A stretch of 19,949 bases of DNA from Acanthaster planci (taxonomy: Eukaryota > Echinodermata > Asteroidea > Valvatida > Acanthasteridae), in NCBI RefSeq assembly GCF_001949145.1, contig NW_019091567.1, positions 105,929 through 125,877 on the forward strand, in the 5' to 3' direction. Position 1 is the stretch's first letter. Each line of letters opens with the position of its first letter. A program made the position numbers and the translations under genes. The notes under the pieces were generated by a model. It was not told where the DNA came from, ran no database searches, and saw only the letters and a list, made by a program, of their open reading frames with translations. Positions 9,915 to 18,763 of this stretch are shown here, piece after piece.

Positions 9915-11779
9915 CTGAGAAAAATATTCAGCGGAGGAAATATCAGTGTCCATGGAACAAGACAATGACAAACATAATTTATTACTGTAAGCCTGCACTT
10001 TGAAAATAAATGTTCTCACATTTGCAGTAATTTTCACCCTGAATCAGCCATCCTCTCACAGTTTACAACATCTTTAATTAAACATACATATGCAAGTCTC
10101 TTGACCACTTGTGAACAGTGTTATTTTGCATGAAAGCTGTTAACTTTCAATGAGGGAATGACACAGTGGCCAACTCTTGATAAGGCCACATGAAAAAAAT
10201 AACTAGTTTAACATCAGCGCCTGCCTCAAAAAATCTTGCCGCATGGTTATTTTTCTTTAAAAGTTGTCTTTTCCAATGTCCTTAGCCATCCCTTGTAGTT
10301 TCTACAATGCCCACACAGGCCTCGTGCACGCACAACATGCCCCCTGAGTACATACACACAGTGTCATATGCACTTCTGTGCATGAGTCTGAGGTGAACAT
10401 GGCACTTTCCTTTCATAGTTGCGGCAGTCCAGATCAGCATGCATACCAAAGTATTGAAAAAAAAATCCTCCTCCCTCCTCGTTTTTTGCAAATACAACTG
10501 ACGCTAAACAATTTTTTTAAATTACCTAAATAGCCAAATGTCACAAAATTCTGATTCACAACGAGTCACTTGAATAGTGTGTACATGTACATGTTAATGA
10601 CAAATATTTTTGACAACCTTATATTAACACTGCTAAGTGCACTCACAGAGCAATATTTGCAAGTTCAAGCTTAACACTAGTGCTGTCTAAGTTGATTTTT
10701 GAAAAGATATTTTTAATCCACTAATTTTCACAATACGTGCCTGGTTTGAAAAACAAAAGGTTAATAAATTATGACTCATTGGCTTTTTAAATGTGCTGTT
10801 CTTAATCGGTCAGACTACGCCTACCATAAACAAACTCTCATCATTTTCATCAATCTTTTGTATCTAGCTTAATTTTCCTGCATTACTCCTTACGCTATGT
10901 GTTATTAAAAGCAACAATCTCATTATCTGTGCGATCGTTGGTTTAAATGGCGCACAATTACCTGTACTTTTATAATACGAATTCAATAAAGTAACTATCA
11001 ATTAGAATTTGAAGTAAAGGTCTATTGGCAGGGTGTAATGAACACTGATTTTAGTGTGCAAGATTGCAGATGTGACTAAACTTCAGGCAAATGCGAAAGC
11101 AAAGCCACTTTGACATCATTAAAGATTTGCAGCAAAATTTTCCTCAAGTGAAATGCATTAAATTTTTGCAAATTCAGTGTAAAGATTTCATCTGACATCA
11201 CAAATTTGCATTAGTGTCCATTTCTGCACAAAGTATGAACCGGCCTACAGCTTGAGACAGATGAGCACATGCCATAGCACTGAAATAAGGTGTCTTCAGT
11301 GCCTGCTGCACACACTGCAATCCCATGAGGATGAGGCCAGATATACGGTATCTTTTTTCCACTTCATAGAAATACTCATCAGATGATCAGCGTTGACAGA
11401 ACCTTCCCTTGCTGAATCCCACCCTCCACAAGCTTGGAAGTATTGAGAGTTCCTGGCCGACTCTCTCAAGTGATTCAGGAAGGTCCCTGTTAGGTAGTGC
11501 TTCCTCCTCCAATAGCTGAGGGCATGAAATTCCCTGCCCAGATGAGAAGCATAAACCTCAGCAACATCAACACCCAGGTCAAAATAATGAGTACTTATAT
11601 CCATGAAAACCAGAGATAAAAAACTTGCAAGTTGGGCAACAGAGTATGCACTACCGACTGGTGCTTGAGTAAACAAGCTCTTAGTATGCCTTCTGTATGA
11701 ACATATCATTGGCCACGTAAGATCTATAGGGATCATGCCATAGCACCTTTGACTGGTTGTTCCCAGCATGTTCATCCTT
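9915..11779. other. Region upstream of the SLC22-like gene, no gene recognised
   Basis: AT-rich spacer. It should hold the transporter promoter and any upstream non-coding exon on the minus strand, but I cannot locate a TATA box or CpG island. A 205-codon minus-strand frame (11913-11296) starts inside the LINE remnant in a different frame and runs into this spacer; it shows no known motif. Confidence 0.5.
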
Positions 11780-12352
11780 CCTCTTGCCACTTTAACTCCA
11801 CCGCAATTGTCCCCTCGCGAACTGCCCTCTGCCAGGCTCCTCTCTTGGCAGTATATTCCTCCATATTCTTCTATTACACGGTGATATACATGTACATGTA
11901 CGTCGTCCAGCACCTGGTCTTGGAAACAAAGCAGTGGTCCTCCTCAAGATGGAATGCCAGTGCTGACTTCACTGAAGGGGATTGGATTTGGAAGTCGATC
12001 CCATGCCATCCTACAGACATGACCAAACTGTCTAAGACAGTGTTCTGTGAGAATGGTGTGCATGCATACTTGCACTTTGAGTGTGTTGCAGTACTTCCAT
12101 ATTTGACACTCAATCTGACCATTTAACACCTAGAACCTCCTTAGGTTGTGAGCTAGAAGCTGTTAGGCCTGGTGATCTGCACTGCATAGGCAGACCAGGT
12201 CTCAAACCCATATTACAGTGTACACAGAACACATGCTTTGTAGACTGCGATCTTTGTCTTCAGCCTAAACTGCCTGCTGTTCCACACACACCTCCTGAAC
12301 TGACACAGTTCACAGCTCTGCCAATGCGTCTGTTGAGATCTGCCTCCAAGCT
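11780..12352 (-). pseudogene. Decayed LINE reverse-transcriptase ORF, C-terminal part
   Basis: Reading the minus strand and changing frame several times gives, in the right order, the landmarks of the C-terminal region of endonuclease/reverse-transcriptase LINE proteins. These are LEADLNRRIGRAV (from 12352), KTKIAVYKACVLCT (12260-12219), LGVKWSD before a TGA near 12115, and then CLRQFGHVCRMAWDRLPN followed by PFSEVSTG (about 12035-11955). A final AKRGAWQRAVREGTIA block lies near 11860-11810. The G-H-V-x-R-M and W-R-x-x-V-R-x-G patterns are well known in the RT tail of jockey/CR1/Rex-type LINEs. Frameshifts and stops between blocks show it is dead. The catalytic RT fingers and the endonuclease are not present upstream, so this is a 5'-truncated copy, as usual for LINEs. 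The clade is not determined. Confidence 0.75.
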
Positions 12353-12887
12353 AGACGTATGTTAGACGCACGACCCAAGGTAACAGAACTCATCCATCAC
12401 TCACAGTTTCTTCCCATTGGTGTTGTATAGTACAATTCGTTAACCACAATTATAAGTCAATACTGCAATAGCATAGCGCTCGTCGACAGGTGGTACACAT
12501 GCATTTCAACCAATATGGTGTCGTGATTTGCCAAATGAACGCACATATCAAGTTGAAGAATGTGCGTGTGAGTGCGGTGCCATTGCAATTATGACATCTA
12601 ATTGAATAAGTCTAGTGAAAACATTGTGCAATCTCGGATGCTGTGCATAGCCGTCCTGTTGCGTGTTACAAACTTTTGCATGTACGTGTCGGTAGTGTTT
12701 TTAATAGCAGGGTGCCAGTTAATCCAATTCTATACTGAAAAGCATGCTTTTCAATAATTATTTTTAATATTAAATATTAATTCATTCATTATTTGCATGT
12801 CACGTGCATGTCTAAATTCATTTTTCATATACAGATATATCACTGTAGGCCCTAGTATATTGCAATGAGTATTGTTGTTTTGGCCGA
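12353..12887. other. Spacer with short palindromes
   Basis: No gene recognised. It holds a perfect 18-bp palindrome at 12736-12753, followed by AT-rich self-complementary sequence (TTAATATTAAATATTAA) and a CACGTG core in a near palindrome at about 12796-12811. Confidence 0.5.
12736..12753. repeat. Perfect 18-bp palindrome
   Basis: TGAAAAGCATGCTTTTCA, with no spacer. Function unknown. Confidence 0.7.
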
Positions 12888-12909
12888 AATAATAATAATA
12901 ATAATAATA
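12888..12909. repeat. (AAT)n microsatellite
   Basis: About seven AAT units in a row, immediately left of the hairpin at 12935-13005. Confidence 0.85.
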
Positions 12910-12934
12910 TGGCCACATGTAAGCTTACCTCCTA

Positions 12935-13005
12935 CCCCCAGAACTGTGGGGTCCGACGTCCGCCCCGTTGGGAGCCGGGTGGACGTCGGACCCCAGTTCT
13001 GGGGG
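12935..13005. repeat. Large GC-rich hairpin
   Basis: Left arm 12935-12961 and right arm 12981-13005 are complementary over 25 bases apart from a 2-base bulge in the left arm. The loop is 19 bases. Arms begin CCCCCAGAACTG and end GACGTCC. The right arm runs into a G12 tract. Such snap-back units are often MITE-like, but no target duplication was seen. Confidence 0.75.
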
Positions 13006-13264
13006 GGGGGGGACTTACCAACCACAAAGTACCGTACGTAAGTACCATACACTGCAGCTTCCTGCTAGCGAACTGGCTTGTCAGTTTCAATGAGTCCAAG
13101 TACCCACGTAGTAGGAAATATGCTATGCGTACGCCCTGAACTGGATTCCAGACAACCCATGTGTCACCATTGTAGCCGCAGTCGTTATCATATCCACTTT
13201 CACATAATAGAAAGATACTACAGCCGGGACTAATAAATTTATTGGCTACGGCTGGTTACAGAGA

Positions 13265-13343
13265 CCTCACATGATGTGACATAGAAAAATTGTCGAAAGT
13301 CCACTCCGTTCGAGTGTTGGGACGCGATCGACATTATGTGAGG
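13265..13343. repeat. Nested imperfect hairpin (79 bp)
   Basis: Outer arms 13265-13277 and 13331-13343 (CCTCACATGATGT against its complement, one mismatch) enclose TGTCGA/TCGACA (about 13291-13296 and 13328-13333) and an inner CACTC-cgttc-GAGTG stem. It could be a fold-back element or a structured transcript; no promoter was identified. Confidence 0.5.
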
Positions 13344-15554
13344 GGTTGATAATTTATTATTGTCATTATTTATTCGGACTATGACAGAACAGGACATATT
13401 ACCGATAGAACAGAGGTAAAATTACACTGAACAAAAGGGCGTAGACTGCAGGTTGGGGGACAATAGATATAGCATTTACGGTACGGGAGGAAGGGAAGGG
13501 GTTGGGGGAACCATTACGAGACGGCCAGGATGAGCATTGAGCCTGTTCATTCAATCATACAATGGAGGATGAAAATAAAAATATATTGATTGGAGAATAA
13601 AAAGGAGATTTGTTTTTACACAACGCGCTGGGGAACCCCATTTGAATACAGGCTATAGTGGCTCTTTATTTTTTTATTTATTTCTTTTCATTTTGAACAG
13701 GAAGCAAAGTCTACAGAAGTTATATTACTGCAGCACACTTTTTTTCTTTCAAGGAAAGGAGTGAATGCGCTGCGTACACGATGCATTCATGCGGTCCACT
13801 TTCATGGAAACAAAATCGACTCCATTTATAACAGACGTCTGCGTTGCGTTCGGCCCTCAAAATCGCCCTGGGAGTGGTATTATACGGATTATGCAAAGTT
13901 TGGCGCAAGTGTTGACGGACATATGGAAATGCACCTTTGATAATTTCACATACGTAGGCTACGTGATAATTAGGGTAAGAAAAAGAACAGACAAAACATT
14001 CATTCCACTCAAAACAAAATAATAATAATAACAAAATTTTTCGAATGAAAAAATATTGTTCTAATCGAGAATTAGAACATAACTGGGTACTTAAGGCGCC
14101 TTTCCATGAGCACGTTGGGGTGGGGGTGATGTTGACAGATACACAAAGCTTTGCACAACGCACTCACACAGTGTGTATGTTATTTTAGACTGCGCATCAC
14201 TACTGAGTAATGAGACTTTTAGGGAAATAAACAATTAAAACAGTGCTCTATCCGCTCCGAGCAGGAACAAGAGAGGGCGTGTTTTGAAATTGAAATTGAC
14301 AGTCTTTTGGTACTCACCGCATAGGCGCAAAAGTTCGGATGGTGTCTGCGATGAGCGTAGGCCTATAGGCCTATGTGGGCGTTTGTTTATTGGGGTGTTT
14401 GACCACTTGCTTTTTGCGGCTGCTAGCTTTGTGCCATGCGAAAAGGCGATTTTATATGCTTGTAATGTATTGGCGTGGGAGTCAGGTTGGCCGCTGATGA
14501 ACTGATTCTTTTAATTTTTAAGCGCCTCCATGATTATTCTCAAGTACTTTTTTCTCCATGAGTATGGCATGTCTTCAGAAATGTTTGTCCGAACAGATTA
14601 ACTTCTGGTAAAAATGACAGTCGCCAATGCAAGCTAGTATTCAACGCAGGCCTGCAAAGGAATTATTGGTCGTCGGTTTTCCATTTATTGCACTCGGGGC
14701 TGGACAAAGGGGCAACCCTCCATTCACTTTGTATAGGGATTTGCACGTTTTCCTTATTTTTGGCTGCATCATAGTAAAAAATAACTGAAACCTTTTCGGT
14801 ACAGTGTGGGGGATATTTACAGTACATAAACAATGAAATTTCTGGCATATTTGATGGAAAGGTTTGAGAGTTCAGTCAATAATTCAGATTTTCCCCAAGG
14901 ACCACAATATTTTTGCCCCTTTGAGTTTGAGCTTCGCGTGTGCCAGTGAATATGGAATAGCCACCAATTGACCAATCTGAGAGAAAAATCAAGACTCGGC
15001 GATGCCATCCCGACCACGAGAATGTCGACCCTCTGCACTCCGCTTCATCTCGATAAGTCCAATCACTGTACAGGGCAATGAAACATCATTTTTTTTATAG
15101 CCATCGGCCTACAGTGAAGCTAATGAATTAAACAATTTCAAAGTTTATTCCAAAATGTTACTTTGCGATCGGCACTTCATTTGCAACAGGGTATTTCTCC
15201 CCGGTCGACCATTATTGAAGTGCTTCCTCGTGGTGCTCCAGCAAACTCTGCCTGTCGGCCTACCAGTTTTTTGCCAAGAACGGGTACCGGTCCTTTCCCA
15301 CAAGAGCTCATCACGAGCTACTGCAATCCAAGTTTCCAGTCTTCCACGAAGTCTGAAGACAAAATCCCCCTGATGTACAAAGTTGCCAGAAGCGAGCGTC
15401 ACTGACGAATGCCAATAATCTCTCATATACTTCGCAGGTGTCGACTGATGATTTCAGATCACCCGAAACCCTATTAGCTAAGGCCATTGAGGAAAAAAAT
15501 CCACACCTTGAAAAAAAATCCACACCTTGAAAAAAAACAAAAACACGCAGGCAT
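13344..15554. other. Spacer without a recognised gene
   Basis: Open frames of up to 147 codons (minus strand 14163-13720) show no motif. A GTAGGCCTATAGGCCTA palindromic motif lies near 14358. A tandem A-rich duplication sits at 15493-15529. Part of 15000-15550 may be the degraded N-terminal half of the P-like element that follows, but I could not align a THAP finger there. Confidence 0.45.
15493..15529. repeat. Two tandem copies of an 18/19-bp A-rich unit
   Basis: A7-8 followed by TCCACACCTTG occurs twice in direct succession, with a third A-run after it. Confidence 0.75.
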
Positions 15555-15886
15555 TTGATCAATAGTCTTGCTACCTTGAAGAGACAAATTAAACGACTTC
15601 GGCGAAAGAGAGATCCCGATTTTGTGATTGAAACTCTAGAATCTTACATCTCTGGAGTGAAGCATGATCTCACAAAGCGTGAAATTGCCAAGGTTCAAGA
15701 CTTCACCCCTGAGATCAGAAACCTCGCTCTCTATATCTGTACCATTGCTCTCCGATGGCATACAAATACGTCGGCTCGATCTTTCTGTTGCCTTCAGTCC
15801 AAACCGTCTGTAGGTGGTTGGCTGGAACAAATTGCCGAGATTCAAAGGAATTATCCATACCGGTACAACAACGTCCTGACTTTTAA
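15555..15886 (+). pseudogene. P-element/THAP9-like transposase fragment, frameshifted
   Basis: The frame starting at 15555 reads LKRQIKRLRRKRDPDF, a basic coiled-coil-like stretch, and then DFTPEIRNLAL. From about 15734 the homology continues two bases out of frame as YHCSPMAYKYV, then FLLPSVQTVCRWL, stopping at TAA 15884-15886. In P-element and THAP9 proteins the same order occurs after the leucine zipper: a segment like (Y/F)SPE-IR-x-FAL, then (Y/F)SPKAYxYVR, then LPHPxTxxxWxS. The match across the frame change argues for one broken gene and not two frames by chance. The THAP zinc finger upstream and the catalytic RNase H-like domain downstream were not found. A frame in 15950-16030 (PERGCTRQFQQILNDVTKQT) could be a further piece, but I cannot support it well. 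Confidence 0.6.
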
Positions 15887-17323
15887 TATTACAAGCAAGA
15901 ATGATTAAAGTTGGTAACAACTGATATTTTTTTATCAATCAGCTAAATGGAATTAGTCCAGAGCGCGGGTGCACCCGTCAATTTCAACAAATACTGAATG
16001 ATGTCACCAAGCAGACCAACTTGTAAACGCTTTCGATTTATCGGAGCATTTTTACGATTATAAGAGCATGAACTCCAGAAAAAAAATTACGCTGTCACAA
16101 GGTGGATTGTTGTTGGGAGATAAGTCTTCTGAATTTTGCCATATTCGTTATATGTTTGTGTGTTTTTTATGACTGTATAATTCCTGTTTATGCCAAACGT
16201 ATTGGAAGTATAACTTCAGTACCCCTTTTTATGCCAAGTGTATTGAAGGTAACCAGTCTTTGTGAACGTTCAGGGTTGACGAGCCCTGTTACTATTAATA
16301 TGTTAATTATCAAGGTTTTCACGCAGAGGAATACATCATACGATTGGTTAAACAACTTTGAGCCAATGAATATCTTTTCTTTAATGGTACGAGAGTGTAG
16401 GAAACAATAGATTCACCAGTCATGGAACTTTGTCGCAGTTTCTTTCCTTCCGGTTCTGGCGTTGATAAGTTAAGGAGACTCTCTGTCACTGGCGAGCCAG
16501 AGACCGATACAAGGAGAGGGCGATCCTTGCCAGCCTCAACTTAAGAGTTTGACTTTGCCAGCTAATAAGAGCTAAGTGAATGCTTACATAGCACAGAAAC
16601 CCTGGAGCTGCTGAGACCTCGGCTTGTAATTTTTTGAGAGTTTGAAGATTTGCCAGGAACCAGGATCGTCAAGACCTGTAAGTTTTATAATTCTTTCGTT
16701 CTGGGACATACGGGTTATGTAGTGTACTAAAGGAAATACCATTTAGAAAATATAGAAGAATCGATCGGAGGACATCACACAAAACTCAGTTTTATTTCAT
16801 GGTAAAATAATTTACCTAATGTTGTGAGCATTGAATATTAAATGTGGGCGATCACTCATAATTATTCACTAACAGGGTTCCTCCGTGAGAGACGGAGTAA
16901 CGGGAGCTAGTCGGGTGAGGGTTAGCGGCACACTCAAGGAGAGCCAGTACCCCCGGCCTTTGGGCAGAAAGCTGTGACCGAGGCTCAGAGACGCCACAAC
17001 CACTACCGAGGCAGGCTGCGTGGCTGAAGCGGACGCCCACAGTATCCTAAGATAATATTCAACAAGTTGTATAAAGCTGAGATATTGCGTATTGTGGACC
17101 TAGGGAAGTGAGCCAAGCCTAGGAAGAAACATATTGGAAACAAATCAAGAGGAGAGCGAATTTCTAAAATAATTTCATTGTTTGTAAGAGTTAAAAAGGA
17201 TCTTTGGATATGTAGGCCTAAATAAATGCGCATAACTTACACTTTGGAAGATAAATCTGGTATATCTTGGTAATATATCTTGTCAGTAGTGTGTCGGGCC
17301 TTGATAAGACACTTTATTCACAT
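15887..17323. other. Spacer with a more GC-rich segment at 16430-17050
   Basis: No gene recognised. Contains a direct repeat at 16187-16251. The 16430-17050 part is richer in CG dinucleotides than its surroundings. It has a strong donor-like GACCT|GTAAGT at 16678 and an acceptor-like ttcactaacag at 16875 on the plus strand. It might be non-coding first exons of a plus-strand gene, but that is speculative. GTGGGCG at 16844-16850 and CGCCCAC at 17034-17040 form a weak inverted pair around the second part. Confidence 0.4.
16187..16251. repeat. Two-copy imperfect direct repeat, period 41
   Basis: TTTATGCCAA(A/G)(C/T)GTATTG occurs at 16187 and again at 16228, each followed by GAAGTA- or AAGGTA-type ends. 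Confidence 0.6.
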
Positions 17324-17371
17324 ATGCAAATGAATGCAAATTTATGCATGACGTCATCACCTCATTTGCAT
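17324..17371 (+). promoter_or_regulatory. Octamer and CRE motif cluster
   Basis: Two ATGCAAAT octamers at 17324-17331 and 17334-17341 are followed by a palindromic CRE, ATGACGTCAT (17348-17357), and an inverted octamer ATTTGCAT (17364-17371). Four perfect sites in 48 bp is far denser than chance. POU factors bind octamers and CREB/ATF binds TGACGTCA; both are common in histone, snRNA and other strong promoters. The gene controlled is not proven; the nearest candidate on the plus strand is the death-domain frame at 18330. Confidence 0.55.
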
Positions 17372-17407
17372 AAATGAATAATTATGAAGTAGGCGGAGCC
17401 AACCTAG

Positions 17408-17546
17408 GAATCTTTATGGGACAGAATATGCATGAGGAGAGGAGCCAATCAGGGCAGAGTATCATGTTGCAGGGGTGGCCAGTCAGGAGTGAGTGTATTT
17501 TTTGAAAGGGACCAATGGGAGTGGAGTGTATGATGAGGGAGCCTGA
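17408..17546 (+). repeat. Promoter-module repeat, copy 1
   Basis: Starts GAATCTTTATGGGACAGAAT, then ATGCATGAGGAG, CCAATCAGGG, GGGACCAATGGGAG and GTGTATG. The same series recurs at 17547 and, diverged, at about 18219. Confidence 0.65.
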
Positions 17547-17618
17547 GAATCTTGATGGGAAAGAATATGGAAGAGGTGGACGGAACCAATCAGGGCACGG
17601 TGTTTGAAAGGGGCCAAT
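17445..17618 (+). promoter_or_regulatory. Four CCAAT boxes
   Basis: CCAAT at 17445, 17512, 17586 and 17614, all on the plus strand. Two are in the preferred NF-Y context CCAATCAG. They are carried by the duplicated module at 17408-17647, so their number reflects the duplication. Confidence 0.5.
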
Positions 17619-17647
17619 GGGAGCAGAGTGTATGGTGCTTAAACCTG
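17547..17647 (+). repeat. Promoter-module repeat, copy 2
   Basis: Same order as copy 1, with an internal deletion: GAATCTTGATGGGAAAGAAT, ACCAATCAGGG, GGGGCCAATGGGAG, GTGTATG. Confidence 0.65.
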
Positions 17648-17917
17648 GGAATCTTTATGGGACAGAATATGCAGGCGTCTGAGGATCTTTATGGGACAGA
17701 ATATGCAGGTGTCCCTGAATCTTTATGGGACAGAATATGCAGGCGTCTGAGAATCTTTATGGGACAGAATATGCAGGCGTCTGAGAATCTTTATGGGACA
17801 GAATATGCAGGTGTCTGAGAATCTTTATGGGACAGAATATGCAGGTGTCTGAGAATCTTTATGGGACGTTAACAGAATATGCAGGCGTCTGAGAATCTTT
17901 ATGGGACAGAATATGCA
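17648..17917 (+). repeat. 34-bp tandem repeat, eight copies
   Basis: Units start at 17648, 17682, 17717, 17751, 17785, 17819, 17853 and 17893. The core is GAATCTTTATGGGACAGAAT followed by ATGCAGGCGTCTGA. Unit 7 carries a 6-bp GTTAAC insertion. Because 34 is not a multiple of 3, open frames over it change register and are not genes. The core also begins the two modules at 17408 and 17547, so the array looks like local amplification of the module's first 34 bp. Confidence 0.93.
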
Positions 17918-17933
17918 CGAGGGTGGAAGAAAT

Positions 17934-17940
17934 TATAAAG
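17934..17940 (+). promoter_or_regulatory. TATA box candidate
   Basis: TATAAAG just after the last 34-bp unit, in GC-containing context (attataaagagcgcgg). It would place a start near 17965, about 365 bases before the death-domain ATG. Confidence 0.4.
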
Positions 17941-18218
17941 AGCGCGGAATTTGGTCAGGCTGTCATACGTCTAGCCTGCAGCTATTTGTCAAGAAGAAGT
18001 TTAAATCTACAAGGTCACCCCTCTGCTGTTCAAGACGAGACAACCATGATGGCTTTCAGACTGAAGAAATGCCATTTTTGTAATAAAGCGGCGTTTAATT
18101 GGCATATCGTTCCGCAACCCTGTATGGTTGACATAAAAACAGTCGTGCTCGTTTTAGGGATATCATCACGCCATCAGTTGGAAATTGTCTTGTTTTCTTT
18201 TAAAGATATCTAGGTCTG

Positions 18219-18322
18219 GAATAGGCATGAAGAACTGAGCCAGTTAGGGGAGGAGGTTTGAAATCGGAGCAGACTAGCGTATCATTATTTTGAAGGGACT
18301 AACCGGGAGAACAGCATATACG
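18219..18322 (+). repeat. Promoter-module repeat, diverged copy 3
   Basis: GAATAGGCATGAAGAACTGA, then GCCAGTTAGGG, TTTTGAAGGGACTAACCGGGAG and GCATATACG parallels copy 1 (GAATATGCATGAGGAG, GCCAATCAGGG, TTTTGAAAGGGACCAATGGGAG, GTGTATG). It ends eight bases before the death-domain ATG, which suggests this is the founding copy. Confidence 0.5.
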
Positions 18323-18329
18323 AAGTAGA

Positions 18330-18662
18330 ATGGAAGGCATACCGACAGATTTGCAATTGAGTCAGCTTGCACAGAGTTTGTTACAAGAGTACGGCAGTGC
18401 AGGTTTGGAAAACCATATTTGGGAAAAATAGGTTTGCGCGCTAGGCCTGTCTGAAGCAGATATTTTTAGACATAAGCAGGAAAACAGGTACAACGAATGG
18501 GGACAATGTTTTTACGCGCTCGTTCAGTGGAAACGGCGACGGTACACAAATGCTACAGTGGAAAATCTTATCGGAGCGTGTCAACAGTGTGGCATTACGC
18601 GCAGGGCATACAGATGTTTAATGTCGTTAAAACGCAGGCACAATAGTCCTGAACAGGACTGA
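18330..18662 (+). pseudogene. Death-domain protein reading frame interrupted by one in-frame TAG
   Basis: From ATG 18330 the frame gives 33 codons, a TAG (18429-18431), then 76 codons in the same frame to TGA at 18660. The whole reads as one compact death-domain fold. An amphipathic first helix (LSQLAQSLLQEYG) leads to HIWEK, with the conserved Trp of the family. After the stop come ALGLSEADIFRHKQEN, then EWGQCFYALVQWKRRR, NATVENLIGACQQCG and ITRRAY. The family pattern W..L...LGLSE.DI...........QCY..L..W......ATVE.L...L...G....A is matched throughout. Death domains mediate homotypic assembly in apoptosis and innate signalling, and small stand-alone copies are numerous in some invertebrate deuterostomes. 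There is no fused effector domain. An AATAAA lies 66 bases after the TGA. A pseudogene with a single nonsense change is the simplest view; a sequencing error, an allele or readthrough cannot be excluded. The halves are under 80 codons each, so length filters miss it. Confidence 0.72.
18645..18660. other. Hairpin 1 of three related hairpins
   Basis: AGTCCT-GAAC-AGGACT, a perfect 6-bp stem followed by GATTGG on the plus strand. It overlaps the last codons of the death-domain frame. No purine-rich element follows it on the minus strand. Confidence 0.5.
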
Positions 18663-18727
18663 TTGGCAAAGACTTACTTGTAAGGTGAGGAAACCTGAAG
18701 AGGGAAAAAACACAGAGAAACTTTAAT

Positions 18728-18733
18728 AATAAA
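18728..18733 (+). other. Polyadenylation signal candidate
   Basis: AATAAA 66 bases downstream of the death-domain stop codon, in AT-rich context. Confidence 0.4.
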
Positions 18734-18763
18734 GATATTAAAAATGACAGCCAAGCAATCAAT

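Noticed and set aside
13720-14163. 147-codon minus-strand frame
   Set aside because: No domain, no signal peptide of convincing form, no splice context and biased composition; probably chance.
16102-16410. 102-codon plus-strand frame
   Set aside because: It covers an imperfect direct repeat and shows no motif; a link to the nearby P-like relic could not be supported.
16844-17040. Transposon with GTGGGCG terminal inverted repeats
   Set aside because: Only seven bases match and the flanks carry no target duplication.
17552-17818. 88-codon frame with repeated MGQNM and LYGTEYAGV peptides
   Set aside because: It is the translation of the 34-bp tandem repeat; the peptide changes register because 34 is not divisible by 3.
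17648-17917. CRISPR-like array
   Set aside because: Units are contiguous with no unique spacers and the context is eukaryotic, so this is a minisatellite.
17923-18213. 96-codon plus-strand frame ahead of the death domain
   Set aside because: It starts before the TATA candidate. The only feature is a CxxC followed by His and Cys, which does not fit a known zinc finger.
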